Shown here: one piece after another, positions 21,978-31,487 of the stretch
Layout: each line of letters starts with the position of its first letter
Numbering within the stretch: position 1 is the first letter of the stretch
Origin: Amycolatopsis acididurans
GTDB lineage: Bacteria; Actinomycetota; Actinomycetes; Mycobacteriales; Pseudonocardiaceae
Length of the DNA: 33,646 nt
NCBI RefSeq assembly: GCF_012328925.1
Contig: NZ_JAAXLS010000066.1
Location: 1-33,646, forward strand
Reading direction: 5' to 3'
Notes under the pieces: generated by a model
Database searches by the model: none
Told to the model about the DNA's origin: nothing
The model's input: the letters and a program-made list of their open reading frames with translations, nothing else
Program-made: the position numbers and the translations under genes

Positions 21978-23279
21978 ATGACGTTCACCGCCTGCCGCCT
22001 CGACCCGGTGGCGCTCGCCGCCCTCCGCGAGGAACCGCTCGACTGGCGTTTCAAGGGGCTTCCCTCGGCCCTGTGGGGCTTTTCGCTCGGCGAGGCGGCC
22101 GCACGAAGGCCGCACCTGTTCGACGACGGGTTCGTCGGCCCGCTCGTCGTGCTCGACGCGGCCGCGCTGGAGCACAACCTGCGGACGATGGCGGCCTGGT
22201 GCGCCGGCCACGGCGTCGCGCTCGCCCCGCACGGCAAGACGACGATGGCGCCGCAGCTGTTCGACAGGCAGGCCGCGCACGGCGCGTGGGCCATCACCGC
22301 CGCGAACGCCAGTCAGCTGCGCGTCTACCGCGCCTTCGGCGTGTCCCGGATCGTCTTCGCCAACCAGCTGGTGGATCCCGCGGCGCTGCGCTGGCTGGCC
22401 GCCGAACTCGCCGCGGATCACTCCTTCGAGTTCTGTTGCTGGGTGGATTCGGTGCGCGGCGCCGAACTGATGACCGCCGCGCTCGCCGGATCCGGCAGGC
22501 AGGTCGACGTGCTGGTCGAACTCGGCGCCGACCCGGGCCGCACCGGGGTCCGCGACGAAACGACCGCGCTCGACGTCGCCGAGGCCGTGCGCCGCAGCCC
22601 CGCGCTCCGGCTGGCCGGGGTCGGCGGCTACGAGGGCGCGCTCGCGCACGACGCTTCCGAGCGCTCGCGAGAGATCGTCACCGGCTATCTCCGCACCCTG
22701 CGCGAACTGACCATCACCTTGGCGCAGCGGGGATTCTTCGCCGACGTTCCCCAGGTGATCGTGACCGCAGGCGGCAGCGCCTACTTCGATCAGGTCGCGC
22801 GGGAACTCACGACGGGCTGGCCGGCCGGGATGCCTGTGCTCCCGGTACTGCGCAGCGGGGCGTATGTGACCCACGACGACGGTTTCTACCGCGGAATCTC
22901 CCCGCTCGGCGTACGGCCGCGCATCGACGGTACGCCAGGATTGCGCCCCGCCTTGCGCGCCTGGGCGCAGGTCACGTCGAATCCGGCGAGCGATCTCGCG
23001 CTGCTGACTCTCGGCAAGCGCGACGCGTCGTTCGACGAGGGGCTGCCGGAGCCGCGACTGCACCGTGCGAACGGGACGACCACCCGGCTGCCCGGCCACA
23101 CCGTGACCGCGCTCAACGACCAGCACGCGTTCGTCGCCCTGCCCGCGGGCTCACCGCTGGCGGTCGGCGACTGGGTGGGGCTCGGCTTGTCGCACCCGTG
23201 CACCGTGTTCGACAAGTGGCCGCTGATTCCCGTCGTCGAGGGCGAGACCGTGACCGACTTCGTGCGCACGTATTTCTAG
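21978..23279 (+). CDS. PLP-dependent amino acid deaminase/aldolase (D-serine dehydratase-like, alanine-racemase fold)
   Basis: Fold-type III PLP enzyme acting on a hydroxy D-amino acid such as D-serine or D-threonine, giving a keto acid plus ammonia (deaminase) or aldol cleavage. The 433-residue product has an alanine-racemase-like barrel with the PLP lysine K87 in LAPHGKTTMAP, then a D-ser_dehydrat C-terminal domain whose metal pair H406 and C408 is visible in SHPCTVFDKW. The ATG at 21978 has GAGG 5 nt upstream; a GTG two codons earlier is an alternative. Sequence does not decide between deaminase and aldolase. The gene ends just before a terminator hairpin shared with the convergent YbjQ gene. 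Confidence 0.88.
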   Translation: MTFTACRLDPVALAALREEPLDWRFKGLPSALWGFSLGEAAARRPHLFDDGFVGPLVVLDAAALEHNLRTMAAWCAGHGVALAPHGKTTMAPQLFDRQAAHGAWAITAANASQLRVYRAFGVSRIVFANQLVDPAALRWLAAELAADHSFEFCCWVDSVRGAELMTAALAGSGRQVDVLVELGADPGRTGVRDETTALDVAEAVRRSPALRLAGVGGYEGALAHDASERSREIVTGYLRTLRELTITLAQRGFFADVPQVIVTAGGSAYFDQVARELTTGWPAGMPVLPVLRSGAYVTHDDGFYRGISPLGVRPRIDGTPGLRPALRAWAQVTSNPASDLALLTLGKRDASFDEGLPEPRLHRANGTTTRLPGHTVTALNDQHAFVALPAGSPLAVGDWVGLGLSHPCTVFDKWPLIPVVEGETVTDFVRTYF

Positions 23280-23294
23280 CCCGGGCAAGAAAAA

Positions 23295-23316
23295 GGTGCC
23301 CGCCTCGGCGGGCACC
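23295..23316 (-). terminator. Rho-independent terminator after the YbjQ gene (stem usable from both sides)
   Basis: GGTGCCCGC and GCGGGCACC pair in a perfect 9-bp stem with loop CTCG. On the minus strand the stem is followed directly by TTTTT (23294-23290), a classical terminator for the YbjQ gene. On the plus strand it lies 15 nt after the deaminase stop codon without a T run. Confidence 0.88.
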
Positions 23317-23331
23317 CCAGTTGGTTCCGGT

Positions 23332-23814
23332 TCACTGCTGTTGCGGGTAGGCCTGCTGCTGGGGTGCCTGCTGATACTGGCCCTGCGGCTGCTGCTGGTA
23401 CTGCTGCTGCGCCGCGTGCTGCTGGACCTGCTGCTGCGGAGCCGCCTGCTGCATGCCTTCGGCGCCTTCGGGCACCACGTAGACGGCGGTGCCGTACGCG
23501 GCGATCTCGCTGGCGGTCTGCGCGATCTCGTTGCAGTCGAAGCGCAGCGCGAGCACGGCGTTGGCCCCGTGGCCCATCGCCTCCTGGGCGAGCCGGCCGA
23601 GCGCCTCGTAGCGGGAGTCGGACAGCAGTTTGGACAGCCCCTTCAGCTCACCGCCCGCCATCGCCTTGAAGCCCGCGCCCATGGTCGAGAACATGTTCCG
23701 GCTGCGCACGGTGAGCCCGAAAACCTCACCGAAGACACGGACCACCTTGTAGCCTGGCAAATCGTTCATTGTGGACAGCAGGATGGGGAACTGCTGCGGA
23801 TACGGCTGACTCAT
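23332..23814 (-). CDS. YbjQ/UPF0145 family protein with glutamine-rich tail
   Basis: Residues 12-116 form a YbjQ (DUF74) domain, an oligomeric fold of unknown function once called heavy-metal-binding, with LPGYKVVRVFGEVFGLTVRS and GANAVLALRFD typical. Residues 121-160 are a low-complexity tail in which over half the residues are glutamine, probably disordered. Total length is 160. The ATG at 23814 lies 7 nt after TATTGT, so a separate leaderless start is possible. It begins only 20 nt after the response-regulator gene and ends before a T-run terminator, so it is probably the third gene of that operon. No function is known. Confidence 0.88.
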   Translation of the reverse strand: MSQPYPQQFPILLSTMNDLPGYKVVRVFGEVFGLTVRSRNMFSTMGAGFKAMAGGELKGLSKLLSDSRYEALGRLAQEAMGHGANAVLALRFDCNEIAQTASEIAAYGTAVYVVPEGAEGMQQAAPQQQVQQHAAQQQYQQQPQGQYQQAPQQQAYPQQQ

Positions 23815-23834
23815 GCCCCGGACAATAACGGGTC

Positions 23835-24500
23835 TCAGGTGAGCGCGCGGTACCAAACCTCAGGTCTGCCCACCTGCCCGTAGCGAGGCTCACGTGCGGC
23901 CAGTCCGGTGTCGGCCAGATACTCCAGATACCGGCGTGCGGTCACGCGCGAAACGCCGGTGGCCGAGGCCGCCGCGCCCGCGGGCAGACCCTCCGGTTCG
24001 GCCCGTAGCGCGCCGGCGATCGCGTTCAGCGTGTGCTCGCTCATGCCCTTCGGCAGGCCCTGGTGTGACGGCGTGCGCAGCGTCGCGAGCGCACGGTCCA
24101 CATCGGTCTGATCGGAGGCCTGCCCGGCGCTCTGCCGGAACTGCGCGTAGCGCTCCAGCTTTTCGCGCAGTGACGCGAAGGTGAACGGTTTGAGAAGGTA
24201 TTGCACCACTCCGGCGGACACGGCGGTCTTGACCACAGCGAGATCACGCGCGGAGGTCACCGCGATGACGTCGGCCGCGCTGCCCGAAGCACGCAGCGCC
24301 CGGCAGACCGCGAGCCCGTGCGTGTCGGGCAGGTAGAAATCGAGCAGCACCAGATCGACCGTGTGCCGCTCGCAGAACCGCAGCGCCTCCGCGCCCGAAT
24401 GCACGACACCGGCGACAGTGAACCCGGCGACCCGCTCGACGTACTGCCGGTGGGCCTCCGCCGCGACGAGATCGTCCTCGACGACCAGCACCATGATCAT
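23835..24500 (-). CDS. CitB/DcuR-type response regulator
   Basis: Output half of a two-component system for extracellular di- or tricarboxylates. The 221-residue product has a receiver domain (1-120) with acidic residues E8, D9 and D10, phosphoacceptor D54 in LLDFYLPD and conserved K104. A helix-turn-helix of the CitB type covers about 150-215 (LPAGAAASATGVSRVTARRYLEYLADTGL). The ATG at 24500 overlaps the kinase stop codon as ATGA. The divergent dicarboxylate symporter is the likely target. Confidence 0.93.
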   Translation of the reverse strand: MIMVLVVEDDLVAAEAHRQYVERVAGFTVAGVVHSGAEALRFCERHTVDLVLLDFYLPDTHGLAVCRALRASGSAADVIAVTSARDLAVVKTAVSAGVVQYLLKPFTFASLREKLERYAQFRQSAGQASDQTDVDRALATLRTPSHQGLPKGMSEHTLNAIAGALRAEPEGLPAGAAASATGVSRVTARRYLEYLADTGLAAREPRYGQVGRPEVWYRALT

Positions 24501-26083
24501 CGGGCGGCTCCCTGCCGCACCGGCAGCCGGACCGTGAACACGGCGCCGCCCTCACCTCCGATGTCGATGGTGCCGCCGTAGCGGCGCACCGCCTGACCGA
24601 CCAGTGCCAGCCCGAGGCCGTGCCCGACCGGCCCGTCCTGCGGTTTGGTGGTCCAGCCGCGATCGAACACGTCGCCGCGCCGCTGCTCCGGCACCCCCCT
24701 GCCGGAGTCGGCCACGCGCAGCAGCAGGGTTCCGCCGTGGTCGCGGGCCGTCACGGTCACCACGGGTTTGGCGGCGGCCGCGTTCTCCACCGCGGCGTCG
24801 ATCGCGTTGTCGATGAGGTTGCCGAGAATCGTCACCAGGTCGCGTGGCTCGACGTCGAGGTCGTCCAGCGCGGTGTCCTCGGTGAGCACCAGCTCCACAC
24901 CGCGTTCGCTGGCCTCGGCCGCCTTTCCCAGCAGCAGCGCGGCCAGCACGGGTTCCGACACCGCGCCGACGACGCGGTCGGTCAGGCGTTGCGCGATCTC
25001 CAGCTCGGCCGTCGCGAACTCCACCGCCTCGCTCGCACGGCCCATCTCGACCAGCGAAACCACGGTGTGCAGGCGGTTCGCGGCCTCATGTGCCTGCGAC
25101 CGCAGGGCCTCGGCCAGACCGCGCGTGGTCTGCAGTTCGCCGGTCAGCAGCTGCAGGTCGGTGTGGTCGCGTAGCGTCACGACGGTGCCGCGGTCCCGCT
25201 GGACGGGTGCCGTGCTCACCACGAGCACCCGCGTGTCGGTCACGTGGATCTCGTCGGTGCGCGGCTCGCCCGCGCGGAAGGTCTCCGCGAGCGCGGGCGG
25301 CAGGCCCAGTTCGGCGACCGGTGTGCCCACCGGGTCCCGCGTGAGCCCGAGCAGCTCGCGGGCGCCATCGTTGCACAGCACGACCCGGCCGTCCGCGCCG
25401 ACGAGCACGAGCCCTTCCCGCACGGCGCGCAGCGTGGCCTCGTAGTAGGCGAACACGCTGCTCAGCTCCGCCGGGGCGAGACCGCGGGTCTGTTTGCGGA
25501 GCCGGGTGCTGATCAGGAAACTGCCCGCCATGCCGACCACGAGGACCGCCGCGGCGACCGCGACGAGCGGGATCAGCCGCTCCTTCAGCTCGGCCGAGAT
25601 CGCCTTCACGGTGATGCCCACTGCGACGAGCGCGACCACCTGGCCACCGGCGCCGGACACCGGCACCACGGCGCGCATCGACGGGCCGAGCGTGCCCGCG
25701 TAGGTCTCGGTGAACGTCCGGCCCGCGCGGGCTTCGGCGGTGTTGCCGAGAAATCGGCGGCCGATCTCCGCCGGATTCGGGTGGGTGAACCGGATGCCGT
25801 CCGGATTCATGATCGTGATGAAGTCGACCCCGGTGTCGGCGCGGACCCGTTCGGCGAACGGCTGCAGCTGGGCACTGGGGTCCGATGTAGACAGTGCGGC
25901 GAGGATGGTCGGGGTGTCGGCGATCGTGTGTGCCACGGTGACGACCTCGTCGCGCGCGTGATCGTCGGTGGCGCGCGAGGCGTCGGCGTAGGCCAGCCCG
26001 GCGCCGACCGCCACGAGCGCCCCGACGCCGGCGACCTGCAACGCGAGCAGCTGTCGGGCAAGGCTCCAGCGCCGGTTCTTCAT
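24497..26083 (-). CDS. CitA/DcuS-type sensor histidine kinase
   Basis: Membrane sensor for C4-dicarboxylates or citrate. The 528-residue protein has TM1 at about 12-34, an extracytoplasmic PAS/sCache domain (36-165) with the family motif FITIMNPDGIRFTHPNP and onward to IGRRFLGN, TM2 at about 170-192, and a cytoplasmic PAS domain (about 210-310). The dimerisation helix carries H332 in QAHEAANRLH, followed by an HATPase domain with NLIDNAIDAA, DSGRGVP and GHGLGLAL. The ATG at 26083 is preceded 7 nt upstream by TAAATT, suggesting a leaderless message. A start 27 codons earlier is rejected because it crosses this promoter. It is divergent from the symporter gene. Confidence 0.93.
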   Translation of the reverse strand: MKNRRWSLARQLLALQVAGVGALVAVGAGLAYADASRATDDHARDEVVTVAHTIADTPTILAALSTSDPSAQLQPFAERVRADTGVDFITIMNPDGIRFTHPNPAEIGRRFLGNTAEARAGRTFTETYAGTLGPSMRAVVPVSGAGGQVVALVAVGITVKAISAELKERLIPLVAVAAAVLVVGMAGSFLISTRLRKQTRGLAPAELSSVFAYYEATLRAVREGLVLVGADGRVVLCNDGARELLGLTRDPVGTPVAELGLPPALAETFRAGEPRTDEIHVTDTRVLVVSTAPVQRDRGTVVTLRDHTDLQLLTGELQTTRGLAEALRSQAHEAANRLHTVVSLVEMGRASEAVEFATAELEIAQRLTDRVVGAVSEPVLAALLLGKAAEASERGVELVLTEDTALDDLDVEPRDLVTILGNLIDNAIDAAVENAAAAKPVVTVTARDHGGTLLLRVADSGRGVPEQRRGDVFDRGWTTKPQDGPVGHGLGLALVGQAVRRYGGTIDIGGEGGAVFTVRLPVRQGAAR

Positions 26084-26150
26084 ACCCTCGAATTTAGAGC
26101 CTGACACCCGCCGCGCCCACAGCCCGGTCGTGAACTCAATGAACAGAATC

Positions 26151-26180
26151 GTGACCGGTGCCATAGCCGGACCGCATAGT
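26151..26180 (+). promoter_or_regulatory. Candidate promoter of the dicarboxylate symporter gene
   Basis: GTGACC (26151-26156) is followed after 18 bp by CATAGT (26175-26180), giving a leader of about 45 nt before the GTG start. Two TGAAC boxes 9 bp apart (near 26131-26145) just upstream could be response-regulator sites. The call is tentative. Confidence 0.38.
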
Positions 26181-26232
26181 CACCCCAGCCGTGCCGACGC
26201 GGGCACGGCGCAGTCCCACTTTGGAGGCAAGG

Positions 26233-27582
26233 GTGCCGACACCGCAAACCGCCGACGCCGCGCCGCGGCGCCGGGATCGGATGCACTATCTCTACCTCGC
26301 GGTCGTGGCCGCCGTCGTGCTCGGCGTCGTCGTCGGGCTCGTGGCGCCGTCGTTCGCGAAGGGTCTGGCGCCGCTGGGCACCGGGTTCGTCAATCTGATC
26401 AAAATGATGATCTCGCCGATCATCTTCTGCACCATCGTGCTCGGCATCGGATCGGTCGCCAAGGCCGCGAAGGTGGGCAAGGTCGGCCTGCTCGCGATCG
26501 GGTACTTCCTCGCGATGTCGACGGTCGCGCTGCTGATCGGGCTGGTCGTCGGCAACCTGCTGCACCCGGGCAGTGGTCTGCACCTCGACCCGTCGGCCGC
26601 GGCCAAGGCGCATCAGCAGGCCACCGGCGGCGAGGGCAGCACCGACTTCCTGCTCGGCATCATCCCGGAGTCACTGCTGTCGGCGTTCACCGCGGGCTCG
26701 GTGCTGCAGACCCTGCTGGTGGCGCTGCTGGCCGGGTTCGCGTTGCAAAAGCTGGGGCCGGCGGGCAAGCCGATCCTGCGCGGCATCGAGCACATCCAGA
26801 AGCTCGTGTTCCGGATCCTGTCGATGATCATGTGGGCGGCGCCGGTCGGTGCGTTCGGCGCGATCGCGGCCGTCGTCGGCAACACCGGCTGGGCCGCGCT
26901 GAAGAGCCTGCTCGTCGTGATGCTCGGGTTCTACGTGACCTGCCTGCTGTTCGTGTGTGTCGTGCTCGGCGGGATCCTGTGGTTCGGCGCCAGGATCAGC
27001 GTGTTCAGCCTGCTGCGCTACCTCGCCCGCGAGTTCCTGCTGATCGTGTCCACCTCCTCGTCGGAGTCCGCGCTGCCGCGGCTGATCGCGAAGATGCAGC
27101 ACCTCGGCGTGAGCCGGTCCGTCGCGGGCATCACCGTGCCGACCGGGTACTCGTTCAACCTCGACGGCACCGCGATCTACCTGACGATGGCGACGCTGTT
27201 CATCGCGACGGCGCAGGGCAGTCCGCTGTCCATTCCCGAGCAGATCTCGCTGCTGGTGTTCATGATCATCGCGTCGAAGGGCGCGGCCGGGGTCAGTGGC
27301 GCCGGGATCGCCACGCTCGCGGGCGGGCTCCAGTCGCACCGGCCGGACCTGGTCGGCGGCGTGGGCTTCATCCTCGGCATCGACCGATTCATGTCCGAGG
27401 CCCGCGCGGTGACCAACTTCGCGGGCAACGCGGTCGCGACCGTGCTGATCGCCTCGTGGACACGGGAGTTCGACCGGGCCAAGGCAGCGGCCGTCCTTTC
27501 CGGACAGGACCCGTTCAACGAGACGACGCTCGTTGACGAGCACACTGCCGAGGCGCCTCAGGAGAAGGTGCTCACGGCGTAA
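26233..27582 (+). CDS. DctA-type dicarboxylate:cation symporter (DAACS family)
   Basis: Inner-membrane secondary transporter taking up C4-dicarboxylates, or possibly acidic amino acids, with protons or sodium. The 449-residue product has eight predicted transmembrane helices and the two re-entrant hairpins of the family. The signatures STSSSESALPR (hairpin 1), GYSFNLDGTAIYL (TM7) and SKGAAGVSGAGIATLA (hairpin 2) are all intact. The GTG at 26233 is chosen because GGAGG lies 5 nt upstream; the in-frame ATG 14 codons earlier has no such site. It is divergent from the kinase-regulator pair, the usual layout for DcuSR/DctA-type control. The 3' end overlaps the convergent SRPBCC gene by 11 nt. Confidence 0.93.
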   Translation: MPTPQTADAAPRRRDRMHYLYLAVVAAVVLGVVVGLVAPSFAKGLAPLGTGFVNLIKMMISPIIFCTIVLGIGSVAKAAKVGKVGLLAIGYFLAMSTVALLIGLVVGNLLHPGSGLHLDPSAAAKAHQQATGGEGSTDFLLGIIPESLLSAFTAGSVLQTLLVALLAGFALQKLGPAGKPILRGIEHIQKLVFRILSMIMWAAPVGAFGAIAAVVGNTGWAALKSLLVVMLGFYVTCLLFVCVVLGGILWFGARISVFSLLRYLAREFLLIVSTSSSESALPRLIAKMQHLGVSRSVAGITVPTGYSFNLDGTAIYLTMATLFIATAQGSPLSIPEQISLLVFMIIASKGAAGVSGAGIATLAGGLQSHRPDLVGGVGFILGIDRFMSEARAVTNFAGNAVATVLIASWTREFDRAKAAAVLSGQDPFNETTLVDEHTAEAPQEKVLTA

Positions 27583-28015
27583 GGCGGGCACACAGGCCGC
27601 GCCTGCCGCGGCGCATCATCAGGGCGTGGTTGACCCGGAACAGCGGTCGCGCGACCGGCGCGAACATCCGCAGCAGATGTTTCGTGGCGACCACGTCCTG
27701 ATGTATGTCCAGCATCGCGCCGATGGCATGGCTGCTCACCCGCGCGGCCAGCGAGCCACGCAGGTCGCCGTCGAGGTGGACGGCCAGCCGCCCGGCGGTC
27801 TCGTTCTCCTCCGCGCGGCGCATGCGCACCACCAGGCGGTAGGGCAGGGTGGCCTGGCAGACGATCTCGGCGGTGTCCTCGTCGATCTGGACCACCGAGC
27901 GGACGTCGGGCCACCACTGGGGATAACCCGCGAGGTCGACCACGGCCTGGAAGACCGCGGGGGCGGGGGCGGGCACGAGCCAGACGTCGCGGAACCGGTA
28001 GCTGTTGAGGGCCAC
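27572..28015 (-). CDS. SRPBCC-fold protein (polyketide cyclase/START-like)
   Basis: A 147-residue protein with the SRPBCC helix-grip fold: NSYRFRDVWLVPAPAPAVFQAVVDLAGYPQWWPDVRSV at its start (given here as the family hallmark YPQWWP region, about residues 30-36) and a C-terminal amphipathic helix (HQDVVATKHLLRMFAPVARP). Such proteins bind hydrophobic ligands, and no substrate can be named. The GTG at 28015, 6 nt after CATACT, is preferred to an ATG 7 codons upstream because homology starts at SYRFR. It is monocistronic, between the convergent symporter gene and the repeat region. Confidence 0.82.
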   Translation of the reverse strand: MALNSYRFRDVWLVPAPAPAVFQAVVDLAGYPQWWPDVRSVVQIDEDTAEIVCQATLPYRLVVRMRRAEENETAGRLAVHLDGDLRGSLAARVSSHAIGAMLDIHQDVVATKHLLRMFAPVARPLFRVNHALMMRRGRRGLCARLTP

Positions 28016-28095
28016 CCGGCCAGTATGCGTGATCAAGGGTCGCGGTAGCCGTCGCCCACGGTGGCGTCAGGCCGGTACCTCCGTCGCCCTCGGCG

Positions 28096-28115
28096 CAGTG
28101 CACGACAGTGCACGA
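28096..28115. repeat. Two tandem copies of a 10-bp unit containing GTGCAC
   Basis: CAGTGCACGA occurs twice in a row without mismatch. Each copy contains the palindrome GTGCAC, so the centres are exactly one helical turn apart on the same DNA face. It lies about 80 bp upstream of the SRPBCC start codon and could be a regulator site. Confidence 0.55.
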
Positions 28116-28156
28116 GCGCCGTGGCGTGCATGGATCGCTCAACGCCCTACCGGAGC

Positions 28157-28553
28157 CTCCGGAACCCCCGACTCGCACGTCTGGAACGCTCGACTCGCAC
28201 CTCCGGAACCCCGAACTCGGACGTCGGGCCCGCCCAACTCGGGGCCCCGGAAAGCCCGACTCGGGCGCCCGCAGGCCTGGACTCGCACTCCCGGAACACC
28301 CGACTCGAGCCCTCGGGAAGCCCAACTCGCGCTTCCGGAACGCTCGACTCGCGCACCCGGAGCCCCCGACTCGGACCTCCGGAACCCCCGACTCGCACTC
28401 CCGGAACCCCGAACTCGGGGCCTCAGAAAGCCCGACTCGGACCTCCACAAAGCCCAACTCGCGCCCCCGGAAGCCCCGACTCGCACCTCCGGGAAGCCCG
28501 GACTCGGGCGCTCGGAAGGCTCGACTCGGGCGCTGGTAAGTCTGGACTCGCGG
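28157..28553. repeat. Tandem array of eighteen 22-bp units downstream of uvrA
   Basis: Units run head to tail without spacers from 28157 and every one is 22 bp except the copy at 28487-28509, which is 23 bp. The unit is roughly CTCCGGAAC followed by CCCCGACTCGCAC. The five bases ACTCG are present at the same place in all 18 copies, while the rest varies. Copies at 28157-28178 and 28377-28398 are identical. Several copies contain TTCCGGAA or GCCCG-act-CGGGC, which can form small hairpins. The array ends 2 bp before the uvrA stop codon (minus strand). The absence of unique spacers rules out CRISPR. Confidence 0.92.
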
Positions 28554-28555
28554 GT

Positions 28556-31411
<2,856 letters not shown>

Positions 31412-31464
31412 GCCAAGGTCCCTTCGCTGGAAAAGTCACGGCCGGAGAAAAGCCAGCCGCATCC

Positions 31465-31487
31465 ATGCTAGGACGACCCACCGACAG
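31465..31487 (-). promoter_or_regulatory. RecA-NDp/PafBC-type promoter of uvrA
   Basis: Minus-strand CTGTCGGTG (31487-31479), 8 bp, TAGCAT (31470-31465). Only the first base departs from the consensus TTGTCRGTG-N8-TAGNNT. The TAG of the -10 box is at the same time the stop codon of the acyltransferase gene. Transcription would start near 31459, giving a leader of about 48 nt. No LexA-type palindrome (GAAC-N4-GTTC) is seen here. Confidence 0.72.

Larger units (their letters stand above)
28016..28555. other. Gene-free stretch between the SRPBCC gene and the uvrA stop codon
   Basis: These 540 bp hold the SRPBCC promoter (-10 candidate CATACT at 28022-28027, minus strand), a 10-bp tandem repeat at 28096-28115 and the 22-bp array at 28157-28553. 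All six frames are open across the array only because its unit contains no stop triplet. I see no gene. Confidence 0.75.

Noticed and set aside
28139..28539. Repeat protein encoded by the 22-bp array
   Set aside because: Every frame on both strands is open, the products differ only by frame, and no start codon with a ribosome site or promoter geometry favours any of them.
28157..28553. CRISPR array
   Set aside because: The units are directly adjacent and degenerate, with no unique spacers and no cas genes nearby.
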